A DNA stretch of 64,000 nt from Alphaproteobacteria bacterium UBA4588 (GCA_905182195.1 CAJJAW010000008.1:1-64000), one strand, 5' to 3'. Shown: positions 16,647-28,093, counted from the first letter of the stretch. Numbers and translations: made by a program. The notes: generated by a model not told the origin, from the letters alone.

Positions 16647-18836
16647 ATGCACAATAATTCCGCCGAACAAATGCCATTCTTGCAAAACCCTGCGCCTAAT
16701 GTGCAAGACCGCGAAAAAATGGAGGGCGGTAAAGCCTTTCGACTTGAGACTGAGTTCACCGCAGCTGGTGATCAGCCAACAGCAATTAAGGAACTGGTGG
16801 CGGGTATTGAGGCCGGGGAGCAGAACCAGGTTCTTTTGGGTGCCACCGGAACTGGTAAGACCTTCACCATGGCCCGGATCATTCAAGACACCCAGCGGCC
16901 AGCTATCATACTAGCGCCAAACAAAACTCTTGCAGCCCAACTCTATGGAGAATTCAAAGGATTTTTTCCTGACAACGCTGTTGAGTATTTTGTCAGCTAT
17001 TATGACTATTACCAACCTGAAGCTTATGTGGCGCGATCAGACACCTTCATTGAAAAAGAAAGCCAGATCAACGAACAGATTGACCGCATGCGCCACTCCG
17101 CCACCAGGGCCCTGTTGGAGCGGGATGATGTGATCATAGTGGCCTCTGTATCCTGTATCTATGGTATTGGTTCTGTGGAAACCTATGGGGCGATGACCCA
17201 AGACCTTCATCAAGGTATTCTCTACGACCAACGCAAAGTCATCGCAGATTTGATTGCCCAACAATACCGCCGTAACGACCAAGCATTCCAACGTGGCACC
17301 TTTCGTGTCCGAGGTGACAGCTTAGAGATTTGGCCGGCCCACCTTGATGACCGAGCTTGGCGGCTAAGCTTTTTTGGCGAGGAACTTGAAAGCCTTGTCG
17401 AATTTGATCCCCTAACAGGTGCTAAAACCGATACATTTGAGCGGGTACGGATCTATGCCAACAGCCACTATGTTACGCCTCGTCCTACTATGCAGCAGGC
17501 CATTATTGGGATCAAAAAAGAATTACGCACTCGGCTAGACCAACTGGTGGGTGAAGGCAAATTGCTGGAAGCTCAACGGTTGGAGCAGCGTACTAACTTT
17601 GATCTAGAAATGTTGGAAGCCACTGGAGTTTGCGGCGGGGTTGAAAACTACTCACGCTACCTCACTGGCCGCGCACCCGGCGAGCCTCCCCCCACACTAT
17701 TTGAATTTATTCCAGACAATGCGATTGTGTTTGCTGATGAAAGCCACGTGAGCGTGCCACAAATTAGTGGCATGTACAAAGGTGACTACCGGCGCAAATT
17801 TACGCTTGCAGAGCATGGCTTTCGATTGCCTTCCTGTATGGACAATCGCCCACTTAAGTTTGAAGAATGGGACGCGATGCGCCCACAATCTGTGTTTGTC
17901 TCGGCCACTCCATCAGCTTGGGAACTTGATCAGGCAGGTGGTGTATTCACTGAACAGGTAATACGCCCAACAGGTTTACTTGACCCACCTGTCGAAATAC
18001 GGCCAGTAGACACACAGGTCGACGATCTTCTAGACGAAATTCGCAAGGTAGCGGCTGCTGGACAGCGCGTGTTGGCAACCACTCTAACCAAAAGGATGGC
18101 TGAAGATCTGACAGAGTACCTCCATGAACAAGGAATTCGCGTACGATATATGCACAGTGAGATTGACACCATCGAACGCATTGAAATTCTGCGAGACCTT
18201 AGGCTTGGAGCCTTTGACGTTCTGATTGGTATCAATCTACTACGTGAGGGCTTAGACATCCCAGAGTGTAGCCTAGTTGCAATCTTAGATGCCGATAAAG
18301 AAGGTTTTCTGCGCTCTGAAACCTCCCTAGTACAAACTATAGGTCGGGCAGCTCGTAATGCTGACGGCAAGGTGATTATGTATGCGAATAAAATCACAGG
18401 ATCTATGGAACGAGCTATTGGTGAAACTGATCGTCGGCGTGAAAAGCAAGCAGCCTATAATGTTCTTCATGGGATTACACCATACACCGTAAAGAAAAAT
18501 GTTGAAGATGTATTGGCGGGACTTTACAAAGGCGACACTGACATGTCGCGAGTTACTGCCAAAATTGACCCGGCGTTACAAGGTGGGAATATCCATACTG
18601 TTTTGGAAGGCTTACGGCTTGATATGCTTAAAGCTGCTGAAAACCTGGAATTTGAGGAAGCAGCTCGTTTGCGCGATGAAGTGAAGCGGTTGGAAACAGT
18701 TGAGTTGACGGTGGCAGACGACCCATTGTCACGGCAATACGCCGTAGAAAAAGCAGTGGAAGACGCTAAAAAATCCTCAGGCCGATCAACTGGTGGCCGT
18801 GCAGGACAAAAAGCAGGCGCAAAACGCCGTCGATAA
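16647..18836 (+). CDS. uvrB: excinuclease ABC subunit B
   Basis: 729 residues. Walker A GATGTGKT, damage-binding beta-hairpin [11 protein letters not shown], helicase motifs [22 protein letters not shown] and [13 protein letters not shown], then QTIGRAARN, and a C-terminal UVR domain ([17 protein letters not shown], around 690). It loads onto DNA damage together with UvrA and opens it for UvrC. A basic tail ([11 protein letters not shown]) ends the protein. The start at 16647 is preceded by AGCAGGGAA. Full length for the family. Confidence 0.96.
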   Translation: MHNNSAEQMPFLQNPAPNVQDREKMEGGKAFRLETEFTAAGDQPTAIKELVAGIEAGEQNQVLLGATGTGKTFTMARIIQDTQRPAIILAPNKTLAAQLYGEFKGFFPDNAVEYFVSYYDYYQPEAYVARSDTFIEKESQINEQIDRMRHSATRALLERDDVIIVASVSCIYGIGSVETYGAMTQDLHQGILYDQRKVIADLIAQQYRRNDQAFQRGTFRVRGDSLEIWPAHLDDRAWRLSFFGEELESLVEFDPLTGAKTDTFERVRIYANSHYVTPRPTMQQAIIGIKKELRTRLDQLVGEGKLLEAQRLEQRTNFDLEMLEATGVCGGVENYSRYLTGRAPGEPPPTLFEFIPDNAIVFADESHVSVPQISGMYKGDYRRKFTLAEHGFRLPSCMDNRPLKFEEWDAMRPQSVFVSATPSAWELDQAGGVFTEQVIRPTGLLDPPVEIRPVDTQVDDLLDEIRKVAAAGQRVLATTLTKRMAEDLTEYLHEQGIRVRYMHSEIDTIERIEILRDLRLGAFDVLIGINLLREGLDIPECSLVAILDADKEGFLRSETSLVQTIGRAARNADGKVIMYANKITGSMERAIGETDRRREKQAAYNVLHGITPYTVKKNVEDVLAGLYKGDTDMSRVTAKIDPALQGGNIHTVLEGLRLDMLKAAENLEFEEAARLRDEVKRLETVELTVADDPLSRQYAVEKAVEDAKKSSGRSTGGRAGQKAGAKRRR

Positions 18837-18868
18837 TTTCACTCTAAGAACTTTTTGCTACAATAATA

Positions 18869-18895
18869 CCTTCAGACGCCTATTTCGTCAGAAGG
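18869..18895. terminator. stem-loop between uvrB and the convergent DUF4864 gene
   Basis: CCTTC-A-GACG pairs with CGTC-A-GAAGG around a 7-base loop, with one internal A/A mismatch. It sits between the two converging genes and includes the last codons of the minus-strand gene. No strong T-run. Confidence 0.5.
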
Positions 18896-19273
18896 TAAAA
18901 GTTGAACACCATTAATAAGCCATTTGCCATCAACGCTAATCATCCGGTAAGCCATAATATGATAACGGCCTTGCTGATCTTGTATTTGGAGCTTTTGCCA
19001 AAACTCATCCTGAACAGATTCAAGCTCTAAAAATCTCACATCAGCTGGTCTATAAACCATCGGGTAGCTTTGGCTTACCATTACCCCAAACCGTTTCGAA
19101 GACTTAAAAATCCGTTGTATGTTTGGGCTTGCAAACTCGAAAGCAACCTCAAAATCATCTTCTTGAAATGCATTTATTTGCGATTGAATAGTTTTTTGTA
19201 TTTCTGCTTTATCTGCCCAAGCGGGGGCAATGGTGGCAATCAAAAGCACAACAGCAACAAAAAAATATTTCAT
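18872..19273 (-). CDS. DUF4864 domain protein, secreted
   Basis: 133 residues with signal peptide MKYFFVAVVLLIATIAPAWA. The mature part (IQKTIQSQINAFQEDDFEVAFEFASPNIQRIF...) matches the DUF4864 family, an NTF2-like small fold found in alphaproteobacteria, close to PYMVYRPADVRFLELE and QGRYHIMAYRMI strands. GAGGAGAGG precedes the start. Function unknown; periplasmic or membrane-associated. Confidence 0.78.
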   Translation of the reverse strand: MKYFFVAVVLLIATIAPAWADKAEIQKTIQSQINAFQEDDFEVAFEFASPNIQRIFKSSKRFGVMVSQSYPMVYRPADVRFLELESVQDEFWQKLQIQDQQGRYHIMAYRMISVDGKWLINGVQLLPSDEIGV

Positions 19274-19338
19274 TAAAACCTCTCCTCAAACCTACATTGG
19301 TTTTAGTGCGCAGGAGAACTTGGTCAAATCAGCCTATC

Positions 19339-20913
19339 TTATGACAGTTTTCCTGCAAGGCCCTCTTCGATCAGCGCGATGCTTTCGTCAATGCCAAGTA
19401 AAGCTATAAATCCACCAAATCTTGGCCCCTGCGAGGCTCCAAGCAATACTTCATAAAGCGCTTTAAACCAATTACGCATGGGATCGAAACGCTCACGACC
19501 ACATGAGAATACTAGGCTCTGAAGGGCATCAGCATCCAACCCCTGATCCCAAGATTTCAAAGCATCACGCAGTTCAGTTAGAGCTTCGCGCTCCAGAACG
19601 TTGGGCGCACGATAGGTTTTGGTAGGTTTCACAAAATCGTTATAATAACGTACCGCAAACCCTGCGGCAGCATCCAGATCTGCGTGGGTTTCGACTGACG
19701 CATCCGGTGCATAGCGCTTGATGAAGCCCCAAAGTTGGTTTTTATCTTCTGCACCAGCCACAGAAGCTAAATTTAACAACATTGAAAATGGTACCACCAT
19801 TTTACTTACAGGGACATCGCCTCCATGAATATGCCAAACAGGGTTGTTCAAGCGGCCTTTATCATCTTGGCTTTCGAAAGCGCGCAACTGCTGATGATAT
19901 TCATCCACAGCCTTAGGGATCACGTCAAAATGCATCCGCTTGGCCGTCTTGGGCTTTAGATACATGAAATACGATAGACTTTCCGTGCTGGCATAAGTCA
20001 ACCACTGGTCAATCGACACTCCATTGCCAGAAGTCTTAGATATTTTCTGACCCCCCTCATCCAAGAATAGTTCATAACTGAAATGCTCTGGCGCAGGTTG
20101 CCCCAAAATACGGCATATTTTGTCATAGATTGGCGTATTAGTAGAGTGGTCTTTTCCATACATCTCGAAATCCACCTCAAGGGCGGCCCAGCGGGCACCA
20201 AAATCAGGTTTCCACTGTAATTTAACGTTGCCACCCGTGACAGGCAGTGTCATCTCAACTCCGTCATCAGTATCAAATGTGATCGTTCCATCTTGCGCAT
20301 TTACAGACTTCATCGGCACATAGAGAACCCTACCTGTTTCAGGGTGAATAGGTAGAAAAATTGAATACGTTTTCTGGCGTTCTTCACGCAAGGAGGCCAA
20401 CATAACCTCCATTATCGCGTCATATTGCTCAACCGCGCGTAGCAAAACCTTATCAAATTTACCACTAGCATAAAATTCAGTGGCACTGATAAACTCATAC
20501 TCAAAGCCAAAGGTGTCTAAGAAGCGGCGTAGCATCGCATTGTTGTGGTGGCCAAAACTCTCATATTCTCCAAATGGATCAGGAACTGAGGTGAGTGGCC
20601 GCTGCAAATGCTCTACTAAACCCTCTGAATTAGGCACATTACTGGGAACTTTGCGCATGCCATCAAGATCATCAGAAAAACAAACAAGCCGGGTTGGGAT
20701 GTCACTCAATTCACGAAAAGCTCGCATAACCATAGACGTACGCGCCACTTCACCAAATGTTCCGATGTGGGGCAAACCACTAGGGCCGTACCCAGTTTCA
20801 AACAATACGTATCCTTTCTCAGGGGGTATTTTTTCAAACCGCTTTAATATCCGACGCGCCTCTTCAAAAGGCCAGGCTTTCGATTGGGTAGCGGCTTCGC
20901 GCATATCAGACAT
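19339..20913 (-). CDS. lysK: lysyl-tRNA synthetase, class I
   Basis: 524 residues. Class I signature [11 protein letters not shown] (HIGH-type) and KISKTSGNG (KMSKS-type) are both visible, spaced as in archaeal/alphaproteobacterial LysRS-I, with an N-terminal GYGPSG ATP-site element. It charges tRNA-Lys. This form replaces the class II enzyme in many alphaproteobacteria. GGAG is well placed before ATG 20913. Confidence 0.95.
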   Translation of the reverse strand: MSDMREAATQSKAWPFEEARRILKRFEKIPPEKGYVLFETGYGPSGLPHIGTFGEVARTSMVMRAFRELSDIPTRLVCFSDDLDGMRKVPSNVPNSEGLVEHLQRPLTSVPDPFGEYESFGHHNNAMLRRFLDTFGFEYEFISATEFYASGKFDKVLLRAVEQYDAIMEVMLASLREERQKTYSIFLPIHPETGRVLYVPMKSVNAQDGTITFDTDDGVEMTLPVTGGNVKLQWKPDFGARWAALEVDFEMYGKDHSTNTPIYDKICRILGQPAPEHFSYELFLDEGGQKISKTSGNGVSIDQWLTYASTESLSYFMYLKPKTAKRMHFDVIPKAVDEYHQQLRAFESQDDKGRLNNPVWHIHGGDVPVSKMVVPFSMLLNLASVAGAEDKNQLWGFIKRYAPDASVETHADLDAAAGFAVRYYNDFVKPTKTYRAPNVLEREALTELRDALKSWDQGLDADALQSLVFSCGRERFDPMRNWFKALYEVLLGASQGPRFGGFIALLGIDESIALIEEGLAGKLS

Positions 20914-20996
20914 ATCAAACTCCAGTTTCCTTGCGCTTCACTATTGCCGCGCGCGCCTAGGGTCAATAAGCTGTAATTTATAGCCGTAAAGGATAT

Positions 20997-21428
20997 TTGA
21001 AGTTGACCAACAGTACGCCTTCTCTTTCATCGCAAGATTGCCTTGTTGCAGTTATGATTGCTGTGTCCGCAAGCGATGAGGATATCCGCACATCTGAATT
21101 AATAACTATTCAATCTATTGTTAACCACCTACCAATTTTTAGCGATTATGACGTGGATCGCATCAAAACTGTGGCCGCGATGGTGTTAGATTTACTCTCA
21201 GAAGAAGAGGGTTTGGACGCATTTTTCGGCTTGATCCGTAGCAGTCTTCCTGAAGGTTTAAACGAAACCGCATATGTAATAGCCTGCGATGTGGCAGCCG
21301 CTGACGGGAAAATGGGTCAAGAAGAACTGCGGATGCTTCAAGAAATTCGCTATGAACTGAGCATAGATCGCCTTCATGGTGCGGCGATTGAAACGGCAGC
21401 GCGGGCGCGGTTTCAGACAGTAGTTTAG
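20997..21428 (+). CDS. TerB-like tellurite resistance family protein
   Basis: 143 residues from TTG 20997 (AAAGGAT upstream). The family pattern of acidic metal-binding helices is visible: AVSASDEDIRTSELITI (residues about 20-40) and the repeat CDVAAADGKMGQEELRML (residues about 95-112), each with a D/E-rich loop before a helix. TerB proteins are linked to envelope stress, but the role of stand-alone alphaproteobacterial members is not known. Monocistronic, divergent from lysK. Confidence 0.83.
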   Translation: MKLTNSTPSLSSQDCLVAVMIAVSASDEDIRTSELITIQSIVNHLPIFSDYDVDRIKTVAAMVLDLLSEEEGLDAFFGLIRSSLPEGLNETAYVIACDVAAADGKMGQEELRMLQEIRYELSIDRLHGAAIETAARARFQTVV

Positions 21429-21527
21429 ATACTTCATCCAGTTACCCGGTTATACTTTTGAAAATTTCAAAAGTCACCCCTCCCAATTGTACTGGTGTCA
21501 CCTAAAATGGGATGCTAGCTGGACCGT

Positions 21528-22355
21528 ATGTGGAAAGCTATTTTTTTTATGTTAATCGGAATGGCGCTTATCCCCGTAGGCGACGCTGCCAGTAAGCTAT
21601 TGTCCAACAACCACGGGTTTCATCCATACTTCATAGCCTGGGCGCGATTTGCTATTGGTTCAGTGTTGGTCATACCCTTTATATCTCAAAATAGTTTAAA
21701 GGTGTTCAGAAACCCCTTGGCATGGATCAGGGGTGTATTGCTAGCAGTAGGCATAAGCGCTATTACTGTAGCCGTTTCTCTCGAAAACTTGACCAGTGTC
21801 TTTGCAGTATTTTTTGTTGGTCCCATTATCAGCTACATCCTAGCTGTCGTATTTTTAAAAGAAACCGTGAACCTGCAACGCAGTATACTATTATTTCTTG
21901 GGTTTTGTGGGATTTTGATTATAGCGCGCCCAGGCTTTGGGTTTACACTGGGCCTGGGCTTTGCCCTATTAGCCGGCACAGCTTATGGTATTTTTCTAAC
22001 ACTTTCCCGTTTAGCGGCAAGCCAAGAGGATCCAAAGGGACTTTTGATTTCCCAAATGGCCATAGCCGCAGTGATCACAACGCCAATGGCACTACTACAC
22101 TGGCCAATCCAAAACGTAGAAACGTTAGGCTTGATTACGGTATCTGGAGCCTCTTCAATGTTGGGCAACTTATTTTTGATCTTAGCCTATGCCCGAGCGC
22201 CAGCCACGCGGCTAGCCCCATTTGTCTACTTTCAACTCATAGGAGCACTGTTTTTGGGCTGGATAATCTTCGATACTTGGCCAGATGGCTGGGGCATGCT
22301 GGGCTTAGGCTTACTAATAATCTCAGGGTTTGGCTCTGCATTTTTGCGCCGCTAG
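21528..22355 (+). CDS. EamA/DMT family transporter
   Basis: 275 residues with ten predicted helices. Two EamA halves are seen: GDAASKLLSNNHGFHPYFIAWARFAIG near the N-terminus, FFVGPIISYILAVVFLKETVNLQRS and GILIIARPG in the first half, then ARAPATRLAPFVYFQLIGALFLGWIIF in the second. The substrate is unknown. The stop overlaps the nadD stop on the opposite strand by 4 bases (CTAG). Confidence 0.85.
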   Translation: MWKAIFFMLIGMALIPVGDAASKLLSNNHGFHPYFIAWARFAIGSVLVIPFISQNSLKVFRNPLAWIRGVLLAVGISAITVAVSLENLTSVFAVFFVGPIISYILAVVFLKETVNLQRSILLFLGFCGILIIARPGFGFTLGLGFALLAGTAYGIFLTLSRLAASQEDPKGLLISQMAIAAVITTPMALLHWPIQNVETLGLITVSGASSMLGNLFLILAYARAPATRLAPFVYFQLIGALFLGWIIFDTWPDGWGMLGLGLLIISGFGSAFLRR

Positions 22356-22951
22356 CGCCATATACCGCGACTTCGAATTTCCGAGGAGCTAGATTGGCTA
22401 AGCGGTAGGTTCACGAAACACCAAGCCGGAGCGGCGACATGGCTAAGCATTCGCGATGTATTGTTGGAAATCCGGTACCCTGCAAATAGGCGCGCCGCCG
22501 GCGAACACTGCGCTGCCAGACCTTGGCCAGGGCGGGCCAATACACCAACGGGCATAATTTCAAAAATTGAACGCCAAGCCTGCCAATGATGAATTTGCGC
22601 CAAATTATCTGCCCCCATCAACCAGGTAAATTTGGTTGATGGATAAAACTCGCTTAGCTCAGTAAGAGTGTCGCAGGTGAACCTAGTTTGTAGCTTGGCT
22701 TCAATGTCAGTAACCTTAATCCTAGGATGCCTTACTATGGTCTTAGCATAGATAATTCTGCGGCTTAGCGAAGCTGGGCCCTTTTGTTTTAGTGGGTTCC
22801 CAGGGCTAAATAACCACCACACCTGATCCAGATCAAAGCGCTTGAGCGCGTGCAACGATATACGCAGGTGGCCTTGGTGGGCTGGATCAAATGATCCACC
22901 TAAGAGGCCTACACGCAGGCCAGCATTGGATGGTGGCAAATTAAATCGCAT
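22352..22951 (-). CDS. nadD: nicotinate-nucleotide adenylyltransferase
   Basis: 199 residues. Nucleotidyltransferase motif GLLGGSFDPAHQGHLRIS (HxGH type), the VWWLFSPGNPLK segment, and the ISSTxxR-like SSSEIRSRG near the end. It makes deamido-NAD from NaMN. nadE, 3.3 kb away, completes the last step. Confidence 0.93.
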   Translation of the reverse strand: MRFNLPPSNAGLRVGLLGGSFDPAHQGHLRISLHALKRFDLDQVWWLFSPGNPLKQKGPASLSRRIIYAKTIVRHPRIKVTDIEAKLQTRFTCDTLTELSEFYPSTKFTWLMGADNLAQIHHWQAWRSIFEIMPVGVLARPGQGLAAQCSPAARLFAGYRISNNTSRMLSHVAAPAWCFVNLPLSQSSSSEIRSRGIWR

Positions 22952-23100
22952 TATAAACCCCGTTTACCGAAGATTTGGTCATGTGCAAGACATCCCATCA
23001 CCCAGCCAATTCTTATGTATTTGTAAAATACACATTTGCACCTGTGTGGCTGCCACTGTAACAGCGGTATTAATTCTGTATTTTAACACCGGGGGCACTC

Positions 23101-24756
23101 ATGGCCGCATATCAATACGTTTATCACATGGATGGCGTTTCAAAGACTTATCCTGGTGGCAAAAAGTGTTTTGAGAATATTCGCTTATCATTTTTACCTG
23201 GTGTGAAAATTGGTGTTGTTGGAGTGAATGGCTCCGGTAAATCCACTCTTTTGAAAATTATGGCAGGTCTGGACACTGATTTTTCAGGTGAGGCGTGGGC
23301 AGCTCAAGGAGCCAAAGTTGGATATCTTCCACAGGAACCTAAACTAGAGGATAACCTGACCGTACGCGAAAACGTGATGCTTGGGGTGAAACCCAAGAAA
23401 GACATCTTGGACCGCTACAATGAGTTGGCGATGAATTACTCCGATGAAACTGCAGAAGAAATGGCGCAGTTGCAAGATGAGATTGATGCCCAAAACCTTT
23501 GGGATCTGGATGCTCAGATTGATGTGAGCCTAGAAGCACTACGCTGCCCACCCGACGATGCAATGCCCGAAAACCTATCTGGTGGTGAAGCGCGGCGCGT
23601 AGCTCTCTGTCGTTTGCTGCTTGAGCAACCCGATATGCTGTTGCTCGATGAACCGACCAACCACTTGGACGCAGAAACTATTGGCTGGCTTCAAAAGCAC
23701 TTAATCAACTACGCAGGCACAATCCTGGTGGTGACTCACGACCGTTATTTTCTGGATGACATCACCAGCTGGATTTTGGAAATTGACCGTGGCCAGGGAG
23801 TGCCCTATGAAGGTAATTACTCAAGTTGGCTTGAGCAAAAAGCCAAGCGCCTGTCGCAAGAGTCCCGTGAAGATAAGTCCAAACAAAAAACACTTGAACG
23901 TGAATTAGATTGGATGCGGCAAGGCCAAAAAGCTCGGCAAGCAAAATCCAAAGCCCGTATTGCATCCTATAACGACATGGCCAACCAATCTGAGCGTGAA
24001 AAAGTAGGCCATGCGCAGATAATCATTCCGAACGGACCCCGCTTGGGCTCAAAAGTGATTGAGGTTACAGGTCTCAAAAAGGCGATGGGCGACAAGCTGT
24101 TGGTCGAAGATCTGTCCTTCTCCCTACCTCCCGGAGGCATTGTTGGAGTAATTGGTCCCAATGGCGCAGGCAAAACGACCCTGTTTAAAATGTTCACAGG
24201 CCAAGAGCAGCCCGATGAGGGCACGGTAGAATTTGGTGACACTGTACAGTTATCTTATGTGGATCAATCCCGCGATGATCTCGACCCTAATGCTAATGTT
24301 TGGGAGGCTATTGCCGATGGGTTGGATGTGATCCAACTGGGTGACGCAGAAGTAAATGGTCGGGCTTATTGCTCGGCGTTCAACTTCAAAGGAGCAACGC
24401 AGCAAAAAAAGGTCAGCCTATTGTCTGGTGGCGAACGCAACCGTGTGCACATGGCTCGGTTGCTGCGCGCTGGTGGCAATGTATTGCTGCTTGATGAGCC
24501 GACCAATGATTTGGACGTCGAAACATTACGAGCTCTTGAGGATGCACTGGTCGATTTTGCGGGCTGTGCAGTTGTAATCTCACACGATCGTTTTTTTCTT
24601 GATAGGATTTGCACACATATCTTATCGTTTGAAGGTGAGGCTCATGTAGAATGGTTTGAAGGCAACTTTGAAGACTACGAAGAAGACAAAAAACACCGTT
24701 TGGGTACAGCTGCGATGCAGCCCAAACGGATCAAACACAAGAAGTTTGCGCGCTGA
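23101..24756 (+). CDS. ettA: energy-dependent translational throttle protein EttA (ABC-F)
   Basis: 551 residues with two ABC domains. First Walker A GVNGSGKSTLLK, LSGGEARRVALC, Walker B LLLDEPTNHLD; second GPNGAGKTTLFK, LSGGERNRVHMAR, LLLDEPTNDLD. The linker is the charged ABC-F arm (LSQESREDKSKQKTLERELDWMRQGQ, about residues 255-280), and the ends match EttA. The protein binds the ribosomal E site and gates entry into elongation according to ATP/ADP. No membrane domain. Confidence 0.94.
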   Translation: MAAYQYVYHMDGVSKTYPGGKKCFENIRLSFLPGVKIGVVGVNGSGKSTLLKIMAGLDTDFSGEAWAAQGAKVGYLPQEPKLEDNLTVRENVMLGVKPKKDILDRYNELAMNYSDETAEEMAQLQDEIDAQNLWDLDAQIDVSLEALRCPPDDAMPENLSGGEARRVALCRLLLEQPDMLLLDEPTNHLDAETIGWLQKHLINYAGTILVVTHDRYFLDDITSWILEIDRGQGVPYEGNYSSWLEQKAKRLSQESREDKSKQKTLERELDWMRQGQKARQAKSKARIASYNDMANQSEREKVGHAQIIIPNGPRLGSKVIEVTGLKKAMGDKLLVEDLSFSLPPGGIVGVIGPNGAGKTTLFKMFTGQEQPDEGTVEFGDTVQLSYVDQSRDDLDPNANVWEAIADGLDVIQLGDAEVNGRAYCSAFNFKGATQQKKVSLLSGGERNRVHMARLLRAGGNVLLLDEPTNDLDVETLRALEDALVDFAGCAVVISHDRFFLDRICTHILSFEGEAHVEWFEGNFEDYEEDKKHRLGTAAMQPKRIKHKKFAR

Positions 24757-24901
24757 TGCGCGATCAGAGCGCACACAAGCTAAGCGTGTAAAGTGCCACT
24801 AGAAATAACGAGTCAAACTCAAGTATAGCTATTAGGAAGTCCACATCTGAGGAAAAAGGATAACGCCTCAAACACTCTTCGTCTATAATTGCAGCAGAAA
24901 T

Positions 24902-26224
24902 CTAGAATTTTCGCGGTATCTTTTGTAACAATGGCAGAAGTGCGCCCATATCTGGACCATGCGACATCCCCGTTAACGCCCTGCGCAATGGCATGAACAG
25001 GCCCTTCCCCTTGCGGCCAGTAGCCAACTTGACCTCTGCCGTCCATGTACCCCAAGTAGTGGTATCAAATGGAACCTCGGGCAGCATTAGAATGGCTTGG
25101 GCTATAAACTCTTTATCTTCAAAATCAATTTCAGGGGTCGCCCCGTTTTTAATCAGTTCCCACCAGCCTCCCAGATCCTTAAGCGTTGAGATATTTGTCC
25201 GTGTGACATTCCAAAAGTCTTCGGCAATATCCACGGGCACACCAATCGCCGCCACATCTTGCGATACATCCACATAATCCAGCCCTTGCAGGTATTTTGC
25301 AGTGATCGGGATTAGGTCTGAATCGTCAAATTTTGTGGGAGCAGAGCCAAACTTGTTTAAATCAAATCCAGCTATGATCTCTTCCATTGAACCACGCAGT
25401 TCAACCGGGTCGGATGAGCCGAGACGGGCCAGATGGCTTAGAAGCGCCATAGGTTGAATTCCGGCGTCACGCATGTCGCGCAGGGCCAGCGAACCAAGCC
25501 GTTTCGACAGCCCCTCACCTTTTGGCCCAGTGAGCAATGAGTGGTGAGAAAAACTTGGCAATGTGCCGCCAATCGCACAGATCATTTGTATTTGTGTAGC
25601 TGTATTGGTCACATGATCCGAACCCCGCACGACATGGGTAACGCCCATGTCTATGTCATCACAGATCGAGGCCAAAGTATATAAAACTTGGCCATCACCG
25701 CGGATCAACACGGGATCACTTACGGAGGCTGCATCAATGGACAAATTGCCGAGAATGCCATCGGTCCATTCAATGCGCGATCGAGCCAGCAGAAACCTCC
25801 AATGCCCGGAGCTCTCGGAGCTCAAAGCTTGACGCTCCACATCTGACAATGCCAACGCCGAGCGATCATAAACCGGTGGCTTGCCCATGTTGAGTTGTTT
25901 TTTACGCTTTAAGTCCAGTTCCACAGGCGTTTCAAAACATTCATAAAACAAGCCCTTACCGCGGAGCTGATCAGCCACCTCGGCATAGCGTTCAAGGCGG
26001 GCTGATTGATGCTCGACACGGTCCCAATCCAGCCCCAACCAATCTAAATCTCGCTTAATGCCATCCACGTATTCCAGCTTAGAGCGCTCAGGATCAGTAT
26101 CATCAATCCGTAGGATAAATTCTCCACCCGCCTGACGCGCAATCAGAAAGTTGAATAGCGCGGTGCGCAGGTTGCCAATATGTAAGTAGCCAGTAGGCGA
26201 AGGGGCAAAACGAGTGGTGACCAT
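24902..26224 (-). CDS. gltX: glutamyl-tRNA synthetase
   Basis: 440 residues, shorter than the usual 470-500 form. HIGH motif SPTGYLHIGNLRTALFN, KMSKS-type GLSKRLGSLAL, and the central RGSDHVTNTATQ. The anticodon-binding part is compact at the C-terminus. It charges tRNA-Glu (and probably tRNA-Gln, as alphaproteobacteria rely on GatCAB). An extra short GltX paralogue is common in this clade. Confidence 0.93.
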   Translation of the reverse strand: MVTTRFAPSPTGYLHIGNLRTALFNFLIARQAGGEFILRIDDTDPERSKLEYVDGIKRDLDWLGLDWDRVEHQSARLERYAEVADQLRGKGLFYECFETPVELDLKRKKQLNMGKPPVYDRSALALSDVERQALSSESSGHWRFLLARSRIEWTDGILGNLSIDAASVSDPVLIRGDGQVLYTLASICDDIDMGVTHVVRGSDHVTNTATQIQMICAIGGTLPSFSHHSLLTGPKGEGLSKRLGSLALRDMRDAGIQPMALLSHLARLGSSDPVELRGSMEEIIAGFDLNKFGSAPTKFDDSDLIPITAKYLQGLDYVDVSQDVAAIGVPVDIAEDFWNVTRTNISTLKDLGGWWELIKNGATPEIDFEDKEFIAQAILMLPEVPFDTTTWGTWTAEVKLATGRKGKGLFMPLRRALTGMSHGPDMGALLPLLQKIPRKF

Positions 26225-26299
26225 GGGGTTCTCCTGTTGCGCAGTCTTTACACACAGGGGATCTAAAATGTCCAGATTATAGCCGCATACCTATGTTAA

Positions 26300-27958
26300 T
26301 CAGCCATTATCACGCCACTGGTTAGCAATAGGATAACGACGGCCCAACCAAAATGCTCGTTCAGATAGGAGAGTGCCGGGTGCAGATTGAAACCGCTTAT
26401 ATTCACTGAGATAAATCAGATGCTCGATTTTTTTGACAATCTCGACATCAAAACCCGCATCTACACAGTCAGAAACAGAGGAATCTTCATCTACCAGCAT
26501 CATTAAAATACCGTCTAAAATATCATAAGGTGGCAGGCTATCTTCATCTTTTTGATCATCGCGCAGTTCTGCACTGGGCGGCTTATCAATGATGCGTGGG
26601 TCAATCACCTCGCCGTCAGGACCCAACATCCAATCGCGGTGCTCCACATTACGCCAGCGGCATATGTCAAAAACACGTGTTTTGTATAGGTCTTTAATGG
26701 GATTATACCCCCCAGCCATATCACCATAGATGGTAGCATATCCAACTGCCACTTCTGATTTATTTCCAGTAGTGAGCAGCATATGCCCAAGCTTATTGGA
26801 CATAGCCATCAACAATAGTCCACGCAGACGCGATTGGATATTTTCCTCAGTCAAATCCGCCGGCTTGCCCTCAAAAATAGGGGCTAAAGCTTCAGTAACT
26901 GCGGCCCGCGGCCCAGTTATCGACAAGGTTTCTAACGACGCGCCCAAAGCATGGGCAACAGCCGCGGCATCATCTAACGAAGTTTGGCTGGTATGTTCTG
27001 ACGGCAGCATTACACAATGTACCCGCTCCGCACCTAATGCATCGACAGCAATAGTTGCAACAATTGCAGAATCAATACCACCAGAAAGGCCAAGAATTAC
27101 CGATGAAAACCCCGTCTTGCGCACATAATCGCGCAGCGATAGTACCATAGCGTTATAGTCTTGTTCTTGCGTGTCCGCCCAATGTGCACGTAGGCTTGGT
27201 AAGGCCAGCCAACCATTTTCAGTATTTTGGAACTCAACATGCGCAATGCAGGTCTCAAACATAGGCAGTGACAGCACCATCACTCCACCAGGGTTCAACA
27301 CAAAAGACCCACCGTCAAATACCTGATCATCTTGGCCACCCACCATGTTAACATAAACTAGCGGCAGGCCAGTCTCGATTACCCGTGCCACCATGTGGGC
27401 AATGCGAGCGTCCATTTTGCCACGGGCATAGGGCGACCCATTGGGAACAAACAAAACTTCTGCACCCGATTCAACCAAAGCCTCGGACACATCAGGGTGC
27501 CACGCATCCTCACAAATTGGCGTTCCAATGCGCAACTCGCCTACCCGGTAAGGCCCAGAAATATCCGCGTATTGGTAAAGTCGCACCTCGTCGAACACGT
27601 CTGCGTTTGGGAGGATGTGTTTTTTGACAATAGCCTGTACAGTGCCAGCAGCCAAAATATAGTAAGCGTTAAAAAGCCCAGTTTCATCTAAAAATGGTGC
27701 ACCAATGCCCATGGCAGGTCCGTCTGCACAAGCGACAGCCAAGGCCTCGACCTGTCCCATCGCATCACGGGTAAAGGCAGGTTTCATAACCAAATCCTGC
27801 ATCTGATAACCCGTCACAAACATCTCTGGCAGCATGACCATATCAGAACACGCGTCTTTCGCAGTATTCCAGGCCTGCAACGCCTGAGCACAATTACCAG
27901 AAATATTGCCAACAGTTGCGTTTAGCTGCGCCATGGTTAATTTAAATTTTTGCTTCAT
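26300..27958 (-). CDS. nadE: NAD synthetase, glutamine-dependent
   Basis: 552 residues. N-terminal nitrilase-like glutaminase domain with its triad (Glu in LPEMFVTGYQ, Lys in KKHILPN, Cys in PICEDAW); C-terminal synthetase domain with the ATP P-loop LGLSGGIDSAIV (about residue 295). It converts deamido-NAD to NAD with ammonia drawn through the protein from glutamine. It lies 3 kb from nadD. Confidence 0.95.
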   Translation of the reverse strand: MKQKFKLTMAQLNATVGNISGNCAQALQAWNTAKDACSDMVMLPEMFVTGYQMQDLVMKPAFTRDAMGQVEALAVACADGPAMGIGAPFLDETGLFNAYYILAAGTVQAIVKKHILPNADVFDEVRLYQYADISGPYRVGELRIGTPICEDAWHPDVSEALVESGAEVLFVPNGSPYARGKMDARIAHMVARVIETGLPLVYVNMVGGQDDQVFDGGSFVLNPGGVMVLSLPMFETCIAHVEFQNTENGWLALPSLRAHWADTQEQDYNAMVLSLRDYVRKTGFSSVILGLSGGIDSAIVATIAVDALGAERVHCVMLPSEHTSQTSLDDAAAVAHALGASLETLSITGPRAAVTEALAPIFEGKPADLTEENIQSRLRGLLLMAMSNKLGHMLLTTGNKSEVAVGYATIYGDMAGGYNPIKDLYKTRVFDICRWRNVEHRDWMLGPDGEVIDPRIIDKPPSAELRDDQKDEDSLPPYDILDGILMMLVDEDSSVSDCVDAGFDVEIVKKIEHLIYLSEYKRFQSAPGTLLSERAFWLGRRYPIANQWRDNG

Positions 27959-28093
27959 CTACTCGCTCGATCTTAACAAAATTTATCCCTTATCTATCAG
28001 ACATTAGCCGAAGCAAAAGCCCAATCGGTTAGTAAATGTTGAAAGCCGTTGCCCTAATTGATGAGATTTATTAGGCTTAGAGTTGAAACAAAC